Numbered from the stretch's first letter, positions 16,805 through 26,781 are shown. The stretch: DNA of 64,000 nt from an uncultured Carboxylicivirga sp. (GCA_947491945.1 CANLLN010000019.1:32731-96730); one strand, 5' to 3'. Notes: generated by a model not told the origin, from the sequence alone. Translations and numbers: made by a program.

Positions 16805-17893
16805 ATGAATTCAAAGGCTGAGATTTATGCGGTGGCTACCGGCACGGGAAGCTACGTGCCTCCTGTGGTTAAAGCCAATGCTGATTTTATCAAGAATACC
16901 TTTTATAATGAGGATGGTACGGTGATAGCGGCAGAAGGGCAGGATATTGTTGAAAAATTTGAACAGATAACCGACATCGCCGAACGGCGTTGTGCCGATA
17001 AAAATCATGTAACCTCCGATCTGGCTACCTTCGCAGCCCGTGAAGCACTCGATGATGCCGGCTTCGATAAGGAAAAGCTTGATTATATTATCGTAGCACA
17101 TAATCTTGGCGATATGCGCCATGGTTCTATCTATCCGGATATATTGCCAACGCTGGCATCGAGGGTGAAGAAAAAGCTGGATATTAAAAATCCAAAATGT
17201 ATAGCTTACGACATTACCTTTGGTTGCCCCGGATGGACGCAGGCCATGATACAGGCAAATTACTACATCAAATCGGGTGATGCCAAGAGTGCACTGGTGA
17301 TCGGTGCCGACACTTTAAGTCGTGCCATGGAGCCTCACGATCGTGATTCTATGATTTTTGCCGATGGAGCTGGTGCGGCCTTGCTAGAAGCCCGCGAGAG
17401 TGAAGTGCCGGTAGGTATACTTAAGCACGCCGTGCAGACCGATACCGATGAGCACATTGATTTACTGCGCATGGATGATCCATATAATGCTGCTGTTAAA
17501 GGTGAAAATCTATTTCTGAAGATGTATGGGCGCCGCTTGTATAATTATGCTTTAACCAATGTGCCTCAGGTGGCCAAAGAGTGTCTTGATAGAAACAGGA
17601 TGGTGCTTGGCGATGTGAAAAAGGTGCTGATTCACCAGGCTAATGCCAAAATGGATGAGGCCATTCTAAAACGAATCTTTCGCTTATATGGCGAAAAAAA
17701 GGTGGATTTGAGTGTGATGCCTATGACCATACGTGAATTGGGTAATAGTAGTGTGGCAACTGTACCTACATTGTTCGATCTTATTCGCAAGGGTAAATTA
17801 TCCGATCATGTACTTGAAAGTAGAGATAATGTGATGATGACTTCCGTGGGTGCCGGCATGAATATCAATGCCTTTATGTACAAGATGCCTTAA
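16805..17893 (+). CDS. 3-oxoacyl-ACP synthase III family enzyme (FabH-like)
   Basis: A 362-residue KAS III-type condensing enzyme. The catalytic triad is visible: Cys141 in ITFGCPGW, His277 in VLIHQAN and Asn314 in LGNSSVATVPT. Such enzymes start fatty-acid chains or condense acyl groups in specialised lipids. It is about 30 residues longer than classical FabH, and the cysteine context (FGCPGW) differs from the usual ACxGF, so it may be a side-branch member, not the housekeeping FabH. Co-transcription with lpxH suggests an envelope-lipid role, which is inference. Confidence 0.85.
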   Translation: MNSKAEIYAVATGTGSYVPPVVKANADFIKNTFYNEDGTVIAAEGQDIVEKFEQITDIAERRCADKNHVTSDLATFAAREALDDAGFDKEKLDYIIVAHNLGDMRHGSIYPDILPTLASRVKKKLDIKNPKCIAYDITFGCPGWTQAMIQANYYIKSGDAKSALVIGADTLSRAMEPHDRDSMIFADGAGAALLEARESEVPVGILKHAVQTDTDEHIDLLRMDDPYNAAVKGENLFLKMYGRRLYNYALTNVPQVAKECLDRNRMVLGDVKKVLIHQANAKMDEAILKRIFRLYGEKKVDLSVMPMTIRELGNSSVATVPTLFDLIRKGKLSDHVLESRDNVMMTSVGAGMNINAFMYKMP

Positions 17894-17921
17894 TTAGATA
17901 TAGAATAAGTACTTGAAAATA

Positions 17922-17952
17922 AAACGGGCAGTCCACAGTGGACTGCCCGTTT
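17922..17952. terminator. Bidirectional terminator between KAS III and PBP1A genes
   Basis: A perfect 14-bp GC-rich stem (17922-17935 with 17939-17952) has a 3-base loop and is flanked by A and T runs, between two convergent genes. Confidence 0.88.
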
Positions 17953-17975
17953 CTATTATTATTAATCTTCTTGAA

Positions 17976-20336
17976 TTAGAAGAATTCCTCCGTTATTGGC
18001 ATTTCTTCTTCTTCGGTCTCAATTTCGCCTTCGCCAGGATTAGTGGTCGACTCGCCACAGTCGATATTAATATTGAAGTTAAGTGGCTCTTCAAATTCAT
18101 CCTCAAGGGTGATGTCGAGCTCCTCATCGGCATAAACATCTTGCATATAGAGGGCAAAGATTGGCAATGCCATGTTGGCACCCTGTCCAAGGCCAATTCC
18201 ATCAAAGTGGATATCGCGGTCTTCGCCACCAACCCATACTCCGGTAACCAGTTGTGGTGTAACGCCCATAAACCAGCCGTCGGAGTGATTCTGTGTGGTG
18301 CCTGTTTTACCACCAATCTGGCCAAATAATTGATACCTGAAGCGCAGTCGGCGTCCAGTTCCCTGGTTTACAACTCCCTGCAGCAGGTTGAGCATCAGAA
18401 AGGCGGTTGTCTCGCTGATGGCCTCTCTTTTTTGTGGGTGAAAATCGCTGATTACATTGCCGTAACGATCCTCAATGCGGGTTACAATCATGGGGTCGAT
18501 GTGTACCCCTTTGTTGGCGAAGGTACAATAGCTGCTGGTCATCTCCATCAGTCCAAAATCTGGCGTGCCCAAACACAAAGCCGGTACGGCATCCATGGGG
18601 CTTTTGATCCCCAGCTCGTGAATGGTGTTGGCCACGGCTTGCGGGTTAAACTGTTTCATCACCCAGGCAGTAATATTATTGTTGGAGTTGGCAAGTCCCC
18701 ACTTCAGCGTTACCATCTCGCCTGCCCGTTTGCTGCCGCTGTTGCGCGGTGTCCATGTTTTTCCGCTACCCAAATAGAAGGTTTGTGCGATGTTGGGTAC
18801 TAAGTCGCAAGGTGTAAAACCCTCCTGCATGGCCAGGGTGTATACAAAGGGCTTGATGGTGGAGCCCACCTGTCGCTTGCCTTTTCCTGCCATGTCGTAC
18901 ATAAAATGCTTGAAATTAGGGCCGCCCACGTAGGCTTTCACATGTCCCGACAGGGGATCAATAGAGATCATGCCGGCACGCAGGAAAAATTTATAGTGGT
19001 GAATGGAGTCCAGTGGGGTCATCATAGTGTCGCGTTCGCCCTTCCAGGTAAAAACCTTCATGTCGTAGGGTGTATTAAAAACACGCATAATGCTGTCCAT
19101 GTCGGCACCATTGCGTCGCAAGTCGCGGTATCGATCCGTGTTTTTAATGGAGCGTTCAATAATGCTTTCGTAGTCTTCCTGCGACAAATCCTTGGTAAAC
19201 GGAGCCCGCGGGCGTCCCTTCTTCTCGGTGAAGAATTTGGGCTGTAGGTCTTCCTTTAAGTGCGTTTTAACAGCTTTTTCAGCATATTGCTGCAGGCGGG
19301 CATCCAGGGTTGTGTATATCTTCAGGCCGTCTTTGTAGATGTCGTAGCGGCTTCCATCAGGGCGATAGTTTTTATGAATCCATCCGTACAGGGGATCATC
19401 TTCCCAGCGGGCACTGTCTTCCAGAAATCGTTGCTCCATCCACGAGGGGTAGTTTGAGCGCTGGGGCTCATCAGCGGTGAGTGTTAAGCGCAGGTATTCT
19501 CGGAAGTATGGCGCTGGACCTTCTTTGTGGTCAGCACGATTAAATTCCAACTGAAGGGGAATGCTGGAAATGGAGTCGTACTCAGCTTTTGTGAGATATT
19601 GTGCCTTGTACATCTGTTTGAGAACCACATTGCGCCGCTCTTGTGTTAACTCGGGCCGACGCACCGGATTGTACAGCGCCGGATTTTTCAGCATACCAAT
19701 AATAACAGCTGCTTGTTCCACTTTAATGGAGTCGGTTCCGGTATTGAAAAAGGTTTGAGCAGCACTTTTAATACCATAGGCATCATAAATAAATTCAGCC
19801 TTGTTAAGGTACATGGTTAATATCTCTTCCTTGGTGTAGCTGCGTTCAAGCTTAACCGCAATAACCCACTCTTTCAGTTTCTGAAATGCACGTTCCAGGG
19901 TGCTTGAGGCACGGCCGTGGAAAAGTAACTTGGCCAGCTGCTGGGTAATGGTACTACCACCGCCCGAACTCTGATCCTGCATAATGATGGTGCGGAAGAT
20001 AACGCGTGCCAAGCCCCGGGCATCGATGCCCGAGTGATCGTGAAAACGAACATCCTCGGTAGCAATCAGGGCGTTAATGATGTTGGGTGATAACTCTTCG
20101 TAAAGGCTGTAGCTGCGGTTTTCGCGAAAGTAGTTGCCCAGCAGCTGATGGTCGCTGGATAGTACTTCGGTAGCCAGATTGCTTTTGGGATTTTCAAGCT
20201 CTTCAAAAGAGGGCATAAAGCCCAACATGCCACTGGAGATGAGCGCAAACAGTGTAAATACCGCGGCGATGCCCCCAATCACAAGCATCCAAAACACACG
20301 GATTCTTTTTTTGTATTTCGATTTTGTATCGTTCAT
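17976..20336 (-). CDS. Penicillin-binding protein 1A, bifunctional transglycosylase/transpeptidase
   Basis: A 786-residue class A PBP that polymerises and cross-links peptidoglycan at the inner membrane. A short cytoplasmic tail with KKRIR precedes one membrane helix at about 13-36. The GT51 transglycosylase domain (about 60-240) shows ATEDVRFHDHSGID with its catalytic glutamate, and GGSTITQQLAK. The transpeptidase domain (about 430-720) shows the nucleophile motif STIKPF, SNN, and KTGTTQN. The C-terminal tail is acidic (TEEEEMPITEEF), a common feature of Bacteroidota PBP1A. Full length, apparently intact. Divergent from topA. Confidence 0.95.
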   Translation of the reverse strand: MNDTKSKYKKRIRVFWMLVIGGIAAVFTLFALISSGMLGFMPSFEELENPKSNLATEVLSSDHQLLGNYFRENRSYSLYEELSPNIINALIATEDVRFHDHSGIDARGLARVIFRTIIMQDQSSGGGSTITQQLAKLLFHGRASSTLERAFQKLKEWVIAVKLERSYTKEEILTMYLNKAEFIYDAYGIKSAAQTFFNTGTDSIKVEQAAVIIGMLKNPALYNPVRRPELTQERRNVVLKQMYKAQYLTKAEYDSISSIPLQLEFNRADHKEGPAPYFREYLRLTLTADEPQRSNYPSWMEQRFLEDSARWEDDPLYGWIHKNYRPDGSRYDIYKDGLKIYTTLDARLQQYAEKAVKTHLKEDLQPKFFTEKKGRPRAPFTKDLSQEDYESIIERSIKNTDRYRDLRRNGADMDSIMRVFNTPYDMKVFTWKGERDTMMTPLDSIHHYKFFLRAGMISIDPLSGHVKAYVGGPNFKHFMYDMAGKGKRQVGSTIKPFVYTLAMQEGFTPCDLVPNIAQTFYLGSGKTWTPRNSGSKRAGEMVTLKWGLANSNNNITAWVMKQFNPQAVANTIHELGIKSPMDAVPALCLGTPDFGLMEMTSSYCTFANKGVHIDPMIVTRIEDRYGNVISDFHPQKREAISETTAFLMLNLLQGVVNQGTGRRLRFRYQLFGQIGGKTGTTQNHSDGWFMGVTPQLVTGVWVGGEDRDIHFDGIGLGQGANMALPIFALYMQDVYADEELDITLEDEFEEPLNFNINIDCGESTTNPGEGEIETEEEEMPITEEFF

Positions 20337-20644
20337 ATTATTTCCGAAGTTTAATGTTTATGAAGATGGCGCTAAATAAGTTCTTGTATTTTAATTTATT
20401 CATATTGGCGCTGCTGTGTAATAAGAATTTGCTAAGCAGTAATTAAAAAAGTATGGTTCGAATGCAAGGACAGCGTCCTTGGGGTTTCTTTTAACGATTA
20501 ATAATTTGGCGTAAAAATAGTAAAATTTGACGGATGGAAGGTGGCTAAGGTTTGCGTAAAGCATTTTCATTTTTTAACATTGTGCCGATTTTAACTACTT
20601 TTGCGAGCTCAAACATAAAGAGGCGTTTGTAAGACAATTGAGAG
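20337..20644. other. Divergent intergenic region between the PBP1A and topA genes
   Basis: It holds the promoter of topA (-7 box at 20596-20603) and presumably that of the PBP1A gene, for which I found no clear box. A perfect 7-bp hairpin with a 3-base loop (20465-20471 with 20475-20481), followed by a T-rich stretch on the plus strand, may be a small terminator or attenuator. No gene is visible. Confidence 0.55.
20596..20603 (+). promoter_or_regulatory. -7 box (TACTTTTG) of topA
   Basis: It matches the TAnnTTTG consensus, 41 bases before the topA ATG. Confidence 0.55.
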
Positions 20645-23107
20645 ATGGGTAAAAAAACAACGGTTACAGAAGAGAATCTGGTGATTGTGGAGTCACCGGC
20701 AAAAGCAAAAACAATTGAAAAGTTTTTGGGAAAAGACTTTTTGGTGAAGTCCAGCTATGGGCATATTCGCGACTTATCCAAAAGTGATTTTGGGGTCGAT
20801 ATAAATAATAACTATCAGCCGGATTATATTATCTCATCTGATAAAAAAGACGTTGTTAAGGAATTAAAGCAGCTGGCAAAGAAAGCCAAGATGGTATGGC
20901 TCGCCTCCGATGAGGACCGCGAGGGAGAGGCCATTGCCTGGCATTTGTATGAGACGCTTGAGTTGAAGGAAGAAAATACCCGAAGAATTGTCTTTCATGA
21001 GATTACAAAGGATGCCATTCAGCGCGCTGTGGAGAATCCCCGTAAGATTGATGTGAACCTTGTAAATGCCCAACAGGCCCGCCGTGTACTCGATCGCCTT
21101 GTGGGTTTTGAGCTTTCTCCTGTGCTGTGGCGTAAAGTAAAGCCTTCCTTGTCGGCCGGGCGTGTCCAGTCAGTGGCTGTGCGCTTGATTGTGGAGCGCG
21201 AGCGGGAAGTGTTCGCGTTTAAGCCGGTATCATCTTATCGTGTAACTGCGGTATTTGAGGTAACCGACGAAAAGGGACGTGTAAAAGAGCTCAAAGCCGA
21301 ATTGGGACGTCGTTTTAAAACACTGGATGAGACAAAAGCTTTTGTAGAGCAGTGCGCCGACGCTCGTTTCCTGGTGTCTCAGGTTGAAAAGAAGCCAACC
21401 AAGAAAACACCGGCCGCTCCCTTTACCACTTCTACTCTGCAGCAAGAGGCATCGCGTAAGCTGGGATACTCCGTATCTCAAACCATGTCCATTGCGCAAA
21501 AGCTGTATGAGGCAGGTAAAATCACCTATATGCGTACCGACTCGGTGAACCTTTCTGACCTGGCTTTAAATATGGCTTCGGCACAGATTACCGAAAAGAT
21601 GGGTGCCGAATATGTTAAGATTAGAAAGTACAAGACCAAGGCCAAAGGTGCACAAGAGGCGCACGAGGCCATTCGTCCAACTTATTTAGATAAAGAAACA
21701 GTGGCCGGCTCGGCGCAGGAAAAACGTCTGTATGAATTAATATGGAAGCGAACCATTGCCTCGCAAATGAGCGATGCCCAGTTGGAAAAAACCATTATAC
21801 ATATCGATGCCGGCGATACCGGGGAGAAGTTCAATGCCACCGGTGAAATCATCAAGTTCGATGGTTTCTTAAAAGTATACATCGAGTCGACCGATAATGA
21901 TAACGAGCAGGATGATCGCGAGAGCGTTCTATTACCGCCCATCAGCAAGGGCGAGGAGTTGAGTATGCTGAATGTGGAAGCCCGGCAGCGTTGGAGTCAG
22001 AAGCCTGCCCGTTATACGGAAGCAAGCCTTGTGCGTAAGCTCGAAGAGCTGGGTATTGGTCGTCCATCTACCTATGCACCTACCATTTCAACCATTCAGA
22101 ACCGAGGCTATGTTGAGAAGGAAGATCGTGATGGTACCGAACGCGTTTATCAACATCTGTGGCTGGAAAAAGGTAAGCCACTTGTTGCGGGTGAAAAGAC
22201 GGAAATAACAGGTGCCGAACGTAGTAAACTCTTCCCAACGGACATCGGTATGGTGGTTAACGATTTCCTGGTGAAGTATTTTGAAAATATTGTGTCTTAC
22301 GATTTTACGGCCAAGGTAGAGAAGGAATTTGATGATGTGGCTATGGGTAACACAGAGTGGACACAATCCATCGATGAGTTTTATAAACCTTTTCATGTAA
22401 GGGTGGAAGAGACCCTGGAGCAATCCGAGAAGAGTACCGGTGAACGTATTCTGGGTAATGATCCGACAACAGGCAAGCCGGTATCGGTGCGCATTGGTCG
22501 TTTTGGTCCCCTGGCACAAATTGGTGTTTCCTCCGATGAAGAGGATGCTGAGAAGCCTCGTTTTGCCTCATTACGCAAGGGACAGCATCTGGAAACAATA
22601 ACCCTTGAGGAAGCCCTTGATTTATTTAAATTGCCCCGTACACTGGGTGAGTTCGAAGATAAAGTGGTGGTGATTGGCATTGGTCGTTTTGGTCCTTATA
22701 TTCGCCACGATGGTAAGTTTGTGTCCTTAAAAAAAGGCGAGGATGATCCGCTGGAGATCGATTTGGAAACTGCTATTGAACGCATTAAAACAAAGCGCGA
22801 AGAGGATCTGAAAAAGATTATTAAGTGCTTTGATGAAGAACCCGAGTTGCAAATATTAAACGGGCGTTGGGGGCCGTTTATCAAATATCAGAAAAAGAAT
22901 TTCAAAATTCCGAAGGATAAAAATGCGGAAGAATTATCTTTGGATGATTGTAAGGCGCTGATTGCTGCTGATAGCAAGTCATCAGCGAAGAAATCAACAA
23001 AAAAAGCGCCCGCAAAAAAGGCAGCGGCGAAGAAGACAACAGCAACAACAAAAACCAAAAAAACAACGGCAAGCAAAAAGACGACCACCACTAAGAAACC
23101 CAAATAA
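20645..23107 (+). CDS. topA: DNA topoisomerase I
   Basis: An 820-residue type IA topoisomerase that relaxes negative supercoils. The Toprim domain opens with LVIVESPAKAKTIEKFLG and includes the acidic cluster ASDEDREGEAIAWH. The catalytic tyrosine is Tyr295 in ITYMRTDSVNLS. The C-terminal region lacks classical four-cysteine zinc fingers and instead has repeated FGPYI/FGPLAQIG-type modules (GRFGPYIRHDGKFVSL, GRWGPFIKYQKKNFKIP), as in other Bacteroidota. It ends in a 45-residue Lys/Ala/Thr-rich tail that probably binds DNA. Only 8 bases separate it from the arginase-fold gene. Confidence 0.97.
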   Translation: MGKKTTVTEENLVIVESPAKAKTIEKFLGKDFLVKSSYGHIRDLSKSDFGVDINNNYQPDYIISSDKKDVVKELKQLAKKAKMVWLASDEDREGEAIAWHLYETLELKEENTRRIVFHEITKDAIQRAVENPRKIDVNLVNAQQARRVLDRLVGFELSPVLWRKVKPSLSAGRVQSVAVRLIVEREREVFAFKPVSSYRVTAVFEVTDEKGRVKELKAELGRRFKTLDETKAFVEQCADARFLVSQVEKKPTKKTPAAPFTTSTLQQEASRKLGYSVSQTMSIAQKLYEAGKITYMRTDSVNLSDLALNMASAQITEKMGAEYVKIRKYKTKAKGAQEAHEAIRPTYLDKETVAGSAQEKRLYELIWKRTIASQMSDAQLEKTIIHIDAGDTGEKFNATGEIIKFDGFLKVYIESTDNDNEQDDRESVLLPPISKGEELSMLNVEARQRWSQKPARYTEASLVRKLEELGIGRPSTYAPTISTIQNRGYVEKEDRDGTERVYQHLWLEKGKPLVAGEKTEITGAERSKLFPTDIGMVVNDFLVKYFENIVSYDFTAKVEKEFDDVAMGNTEWTQSIDEFYKPFHVRVEETLEQSEKSTGERILGNDPTTGKPVSVRIGRFGPLAQIGVSSDEEDAEKPRFASLRKGQHLETITLEEALDLFKLPRTLGEFEDKVVVIGIGRFGPYIRHDGKFVSLKKGEDDPLEIDLETAIERIKTKREEDLKKIIKCFDEEPELQILNGRWGPFIKYQKKNFKIPKDKNAEELSLDDCKALIAADSKSSAKKSTKKAPAKKAAAKKTTATTKTKKTTASKKTTTTKKPK

Positions 23108-23115
23108 TCTAACCT

Positions 23116-24276
23116 GTGACTGAAGACCTGATACACTATTTTGATCGACCTAATTATACACTTTTATCAGCATTTGAAGGACTTGATGAGGAGCGTTTAG
23201 TGCATCAGCTCATTTGCTACCAGGATCAAAAGGTGGTGGATTGGAGTAATGTGGATGTGGCCGTAATTGGTATTGCCGATGCACGTAACTCTTTGAACAA
23301 GGGGTGTGCACAAGCTCCCGATGCGGTACGGAGGCATCTCTACGGTCTTCGCGCACTTTCCAAGTTGCTTTCAATCATTGATTTGGGCAATATCCGTGGT
23401 AAAACCATCGATGATCGTTATGCAGCCCTGCAGGGCGTGGTGACTGAACTGCTTGAAAAAGATATCGCCATCATTGTGTTGGGCGGCAGTCAGGATTATA
23501 CCTTGCCCGTGGCAAAGGCTGTTCGAAAGGCTCAAAAGGCATACAATTTAGCTTTAGTTGATAGTAAAATTGATTGGCTGGCTCCCGATGTTGATTATTC
23601 GGCGGCCAGCTTTTTGGGTTATTTGTGTACCAATCCCGAATCAGCACCGGCCGATCTATATGCCATCGGTCTTCAAAATTATTTGTGCAGTGCCAGCCAG
23701 GAATCGCACCTGCGTAAGCTGGCATATGAAACCATACGCCTTGGGCAGATACGGCAACATGGGCATCGCTATGTTGAGCCGTTTATGCGCGATGCCGATG
23801 TAATAAGCGTGGATATGACCGTGGTGCGTCAGTGCGATCAACCGGCACGGCCTACGCCCATGCCTAACGGTCTTACCGGTGAGGAGTTGTGTCAATTGTT
23901 GTGGTATGCCGGGCAGAGTGATCGTATGAAGGTATTTGGTGTTTTTGAGTTGGATAAAGTATTGGATATCAATGATCAAGGTGTTGTTTTAGAGGCGCAG
24001 GCTATTTGGCATATACTAGAAGGAGTTGCTTTACGTTATAAAGATTACCCGGTGAAAGATTTGGAGCAGTACAGGCAATTTATTGTCTATCTGGATGATT
24101 ATGAACTGGAGATTAAGTTTTATAATAATATAGATAATGATCGATGGTGGGTAGAAATACCCCGCGGAGAGGGTGACAAAGACGTTATAGCATGCGGACG
24201 CAGCGATTTTGAAACGGCATCGGCCAATGAAATACCGGAAAAATGGTTCCGTTATTTTCAAAAAAAGCACTTGTAA
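23116..24276 (+). CDS. Arginase/formimidoylglutamase-fold protein with altered metal-ligand motifs
   Basis: A 386-residue protein with a GTG start. The ureohydrolase fold is recognisable (DVAVIGIADARNSLNKGCAQAPDAVRRHLYGL near the start, and ELDKVLDINDQG late). The three metal-ligand motifs are changed: GGxH is Gly-Gly-Ser-Gln126-Asp; DAHxD is Asp149-Ser-Lys-Ile-Asp153; the third, normally SxDxDxxDP, is Ser231-Val-Asp233-Met-Thr. A dinuclear manganese site is therefore improbable and catalysis is doubtful. The last 70 residues are an extra region not needed in arginases. The gene sits between topA and the T9SS operon, an order I believe recurs in Bacteroidota, so a link to secretion or gliding is possible but unproven. 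Confidence 0.8.
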   Translation: MTEDLIHYFDRPNYTLLSAFEGLDEERLVHQLICYQDQKVVDWSNVDVAVIGIADARNSLNKGCAQAPDAVRRHLYGLRALSKLLSIIDLGNIRGKTIDDRYAALQGVVTELLEKDIAIIVLGGSQDYTLPVAKAVRKAQKAYNLALVDSKIDWLAPDVDYSAASFLGYLCTNPESAPADLYAIGLQNYLCSASQESHLRKLAYETIRLGQIRQHGHRYVEPFMRDADVISVDMTVVRQCDQPARPTPMPNGLTGEELCQLLWYAGQSDRMKVFGVFELDKVLDINDQGVVLEAQAIWHILEGVALRYKDYPVKDLEQYRQFIVYLDDYELEIKFYNNIDNDRWWVEIPRGEGDKDVIACGRSDFETASANEIPEKWFRYFQKKHL

Positions 24277-24428
24277 ATCAGCATAAAAACCGGCTTTTAG
24301 AATTTATAAGTTTTAAAATTGAAACCTTTATTGTGAAATAAGAGTATATATCCCCAGCATTTGGTCAGCTGGAAAAAACGAAAAAGAAAGGACTAAGGTT
24401 CATAATGTTATACCAGCTTTTTAGATGC

Positions 24429-25403
24429 ATGGCTAGGAGAATAGTATTTTTTCTGTTACTTTGCGTTGCTTCTCAGGCATGGGGGCAGCAGTATCCGCAG
24501 TTTAGTCAGAATATGTTTAATCAACTGACTGTCAATCCGGGATACGCAGGAGCCAATGAGATGGTTAATCTTACGCTTGGTAACAGACAGCAGTGGATGG
24601 GCGGTTTTAAAGCCAATGATGGTTCATCCATGGCACCAAGTACAACGGTATTTGGGGCAGATACAGAAGTTAACTTACTGGGATGGGAAAGCGGAGTTGG
24701 TTTATCCCTTATGAACGACGAGATTGGTGCATTTACCACCTTGTATATGTCGGCTATATATGCCAAACGCTGGGAGACAGATTATGGTAAGCTCGGTGTC
24801 GGACTCTCCTTCGGTCTCATTAATCAAAGTATTAATGGGGGTATTTTATCGACCATGCCCGGCGGGGGAGATTTGATGGGTGTTGATTGGGACAAGGAAG
24901 AAGGGCCATTTCCCGATGATGCAGGTACTGCTTTTGATATGGGGCTGGGTGCCTTTCTGGAACACAAAGATTATTATCTGGGTATTTCCGTGGCGCACCT
25001 TAACCGGCCCAAGCCGAAATTTAAGGAGACATATACCATTTATCTCGATCGAACGGTGTTTATCACAGGTGGCTATCATATCCCTTTAAAGAAACCACCA
25101 ATCGTGCTGATTCCTTCTGTGTTTTTGAAAACAAATATGTCAAGTGTACAGGTTGATTTTAATATCAACGGGGTGCTAAAAGATAAATATTGGGGCGGAT
25201 TAACCTACCGGTTACAGGACGCAATTGTGTTGCTCGGTGGTGTAGAACTCAACAATGGATTGCGCATCGGCTATAGTTACGATGTTAGTGTTTCCAGGTT
25301 GAACGATGCAAAAAGTGGTTCCCATGAAATAATGCTTGGCTACCGTTTCGATTTGAGTCTTGAAAAAAGAAAGAAACAGTATAAAAGCGTAAGATATTTA
25401 TAA
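24429..25403 (+). CDS. porP: PorP/SprF-family type IX secretion outer-membrane protein
   Basis: A 324-residue protein from ATG 24429 (an in-frame ATG at 24405 would add eight residues). It has a signal peptide ending at ASQAWGQ, then the family signature QYPQFSQNMFNQLTVNPGYAG and NRQQWMGG. The rest is a 14-strand-like beta-barrel ending in IMLGYRFDL. PorP/SprF barrels anchor or help export T9SS cargo and, when next to gldKLMN, are part of the core apparatus. The gene leads the porP-gldK-gldL-gldM-gldN order known from P. gingivalis. Confidence 0.95.
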   Translation: MARRIVFFLLLCVASQAWGQQYPQFSQNMFNQLTVNPGYAGANEMVNLTLGNRQQWMGGFKANDGSSMAPSTTVFGADTEVNLLGWESGVGLSLMNDEIGAFTTLYMSAIYAKRWETDYGKLGVGLSFGLINQSINGGILSTMPGGGDLMGVDWDKEEGPFPDDAGTAFDMGLGAFLEHKDYYLGISVAHLNRPKPKFKETYTIYLDRTVFITGGYHIPLKKPPIVLIPSVFLKTNMSSVQVDFNINGVLKDKYWGGLTYRLQDAIVLLGGVELNNGLRIGYSYDVSVSRLNDAKSGSHEIMLGYRFDLSLEKRKKQYKSVRYL

Positions 25404-25452
25404 GCGAATAAGAACGAATAAGTAAAAGAGTAATTCAGATATTAAGGCTATT

Positions 25453-26781
25453 ATGAAGAAAATACTTGCCATCAGTGTCATTTTTATCACCATCTTAACT
25501 GGATGCGGACAATCCAGTGGTGGAGAATTAGTGGGCGTTCATCGCCAGGCCTCATTCTACGAACCCGATCCCTACGGTATGCTTTTTATTCCGCAGGGTA
25601 GCTTCAATATGGGCCCCAATGATATGGACATTGCCAACACAATGACCTCTCAGTCAAAGACTGTTTCGGTTCGTTCGTTCTGGATGGACGAAACGGAAAT
25701 AACCAATGGCGAATATCGCCAGTTTGTATATTGGGTGAGAGACTCCATTGCGCGTCGTCTGCTGGGTGATCAGTTTGAAGAGTTTTTGATTACCGAAGAT
25801 TACCTGGGTAACGAAATAGATCCGCCATTTATCCAATGGGATGAGCCAATCGAATGGGATAATGAGGAGTTTGCCGAAATTCTGGATGAAATGTTCTTAC
25901 CGGAAAACGAGCGTTTTTTCCGCCGTAAAGAGATTGATACCCGCAAGTTAACCTACGAATACGAATGGGTAGACCTTTTGCAAGCTGCCAAACGTAGCAA
26001 TCGTTATAACTTCGAAACCAAGCAATACGAAGGTGTTGTGTATGATCAGAATGGTGAGGAAAGAGAAATTAAAGACCGTTCGGCTTTCATCATGAAAGAT
26101 GCAGTGAATGTTTACCCTGATACCTTATGCTGGATTGCCGATTTTACCTATTCGTTTAACGAGCCTTGGACAGAAAAATATTTTTGGCACCCTGGTTTCG
26201 ACGAGTATCCGGTAGTGGGCGTTAACTGGAAGCAGGCAAGTGCTTTCTGTATCTGGCGTACACAACTGTTGAATAACTATCTGAACTCAAAAGGCGAACC
26301 CGTAGTAAACAACTATCGTCTGCCCACCGAGGCTGAATGGGAATATGCAGCGCGTGGTGGTCTGGAACATGCAATGTACCCATGGGGTGGTATGTATACC
26401 CGCAACGATAAGGGTTGTTTCCTGGCCAACTTTAAGCCTTTACGCGGTCGTTACGGCGATGATGGTGGTATGACAACAATGTCCGTAGGGTCATACGCGC
26501 CAAACGACTACGGTTTATTCGATATGTCGGGTAACGTGGCCGAATGGACCTCGAGCGCCTATGATGAGTCGGCTTACACTTTTACGCATGATTTTAACCC
26601 AACCTATAAATACAATGCCCTGCCGGATGATCCGCACGTAATGAAGCGAAAAGTATTACGGGGTGGTTCCTGGAAAGACGTTGGTTACTTCCTGCAAAAC
26701 GGAACACGTACCTACGAATATCAGGATTCATCGAAATCGTTTATCGGATTCCGTTGTGTAAGGGATGTGATTGGCGACTAA
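25453..26781 (+). CDS. gldK: Gliding motility/T9SS lipoprotein GldK (PorK)
   Basis: A 442-residue outer-membrane lipoprotein (lipobox LTGC, Cys18) with a formylglycine-generating-enzyme-like (sulfatase-modifying factor) fold: FIPQGSFNMGPND, MDETEITNGEYRQF, RLPTEAEWEYAARGG and FDMSGNVAEWTSS are all present. GldK/PorK forms the large periplasmic ring with GldN/PorN and is not an FGE enzyme in known systems. A long insertion (about residues 100-220) separates the two halves of the fold, as in other GldK proteins. It lies 49 bases after porP. Confidence 0.97.
   Translation: MKKILAISVIFITILTGCGQSSGGELVGVHRQASFYEPDPYGMLFIPQGSFNMGPNDMDIANTMTSQSKTVSVRSFWMDETEITNGEYRQFVYWVRDSIARRLLGDQFEEFLITEDYLGNEIDPPFIQWDEPIEWDNEEFAEILDEMFLPENERFFRRKEIDTRKLTYEYEWVDLLQAAKRSNRYNFETKQYEGVVYDQNGEEREIKDRSAFIMKDAVNVYPDTLCWIADFTYSFNEPWTEKYFWHPGFDEYPVVGVNWKQASAFCIWRTQLLNNYLNSKGEPVVNNYRLPTEAEWEYAARGGLEHAMYPWGGMYTRNDKGCFLANFKPLRGRYGDDGGMTTMSVGSYAPNDYGLFDMSGNVAEWTSSAYDESAYTFTHDFNPTYKYNALPDDPHVMKRKVLRGGSWKDVGYFLQNGTRTYEYQDSSKSFIGFRCVRDVIGD

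Noticed and set aside
17976..18803. Plus-strand frames opposite the PBP1A gene
   Set aside because: They lie entirely within the PBP1A coding region on the other strand and have no recognisable motifs.
20440..20500. tRNA-like segment (GGTTCGAAT at about 20455)
   Set aside because: No acceptor stem, D-arm or anticodon arm can be formed around it; only a short local hairpin exists.
25453..26781. GldK as a formylglycine-generating enzyme (sulfatase activator)
   Set aside because: The domain is FGE-like, but the lipobox and the porP-gldLMN context identify it as the structural T9SS ring protein; known GldK/PorK are not FGE enzymes.
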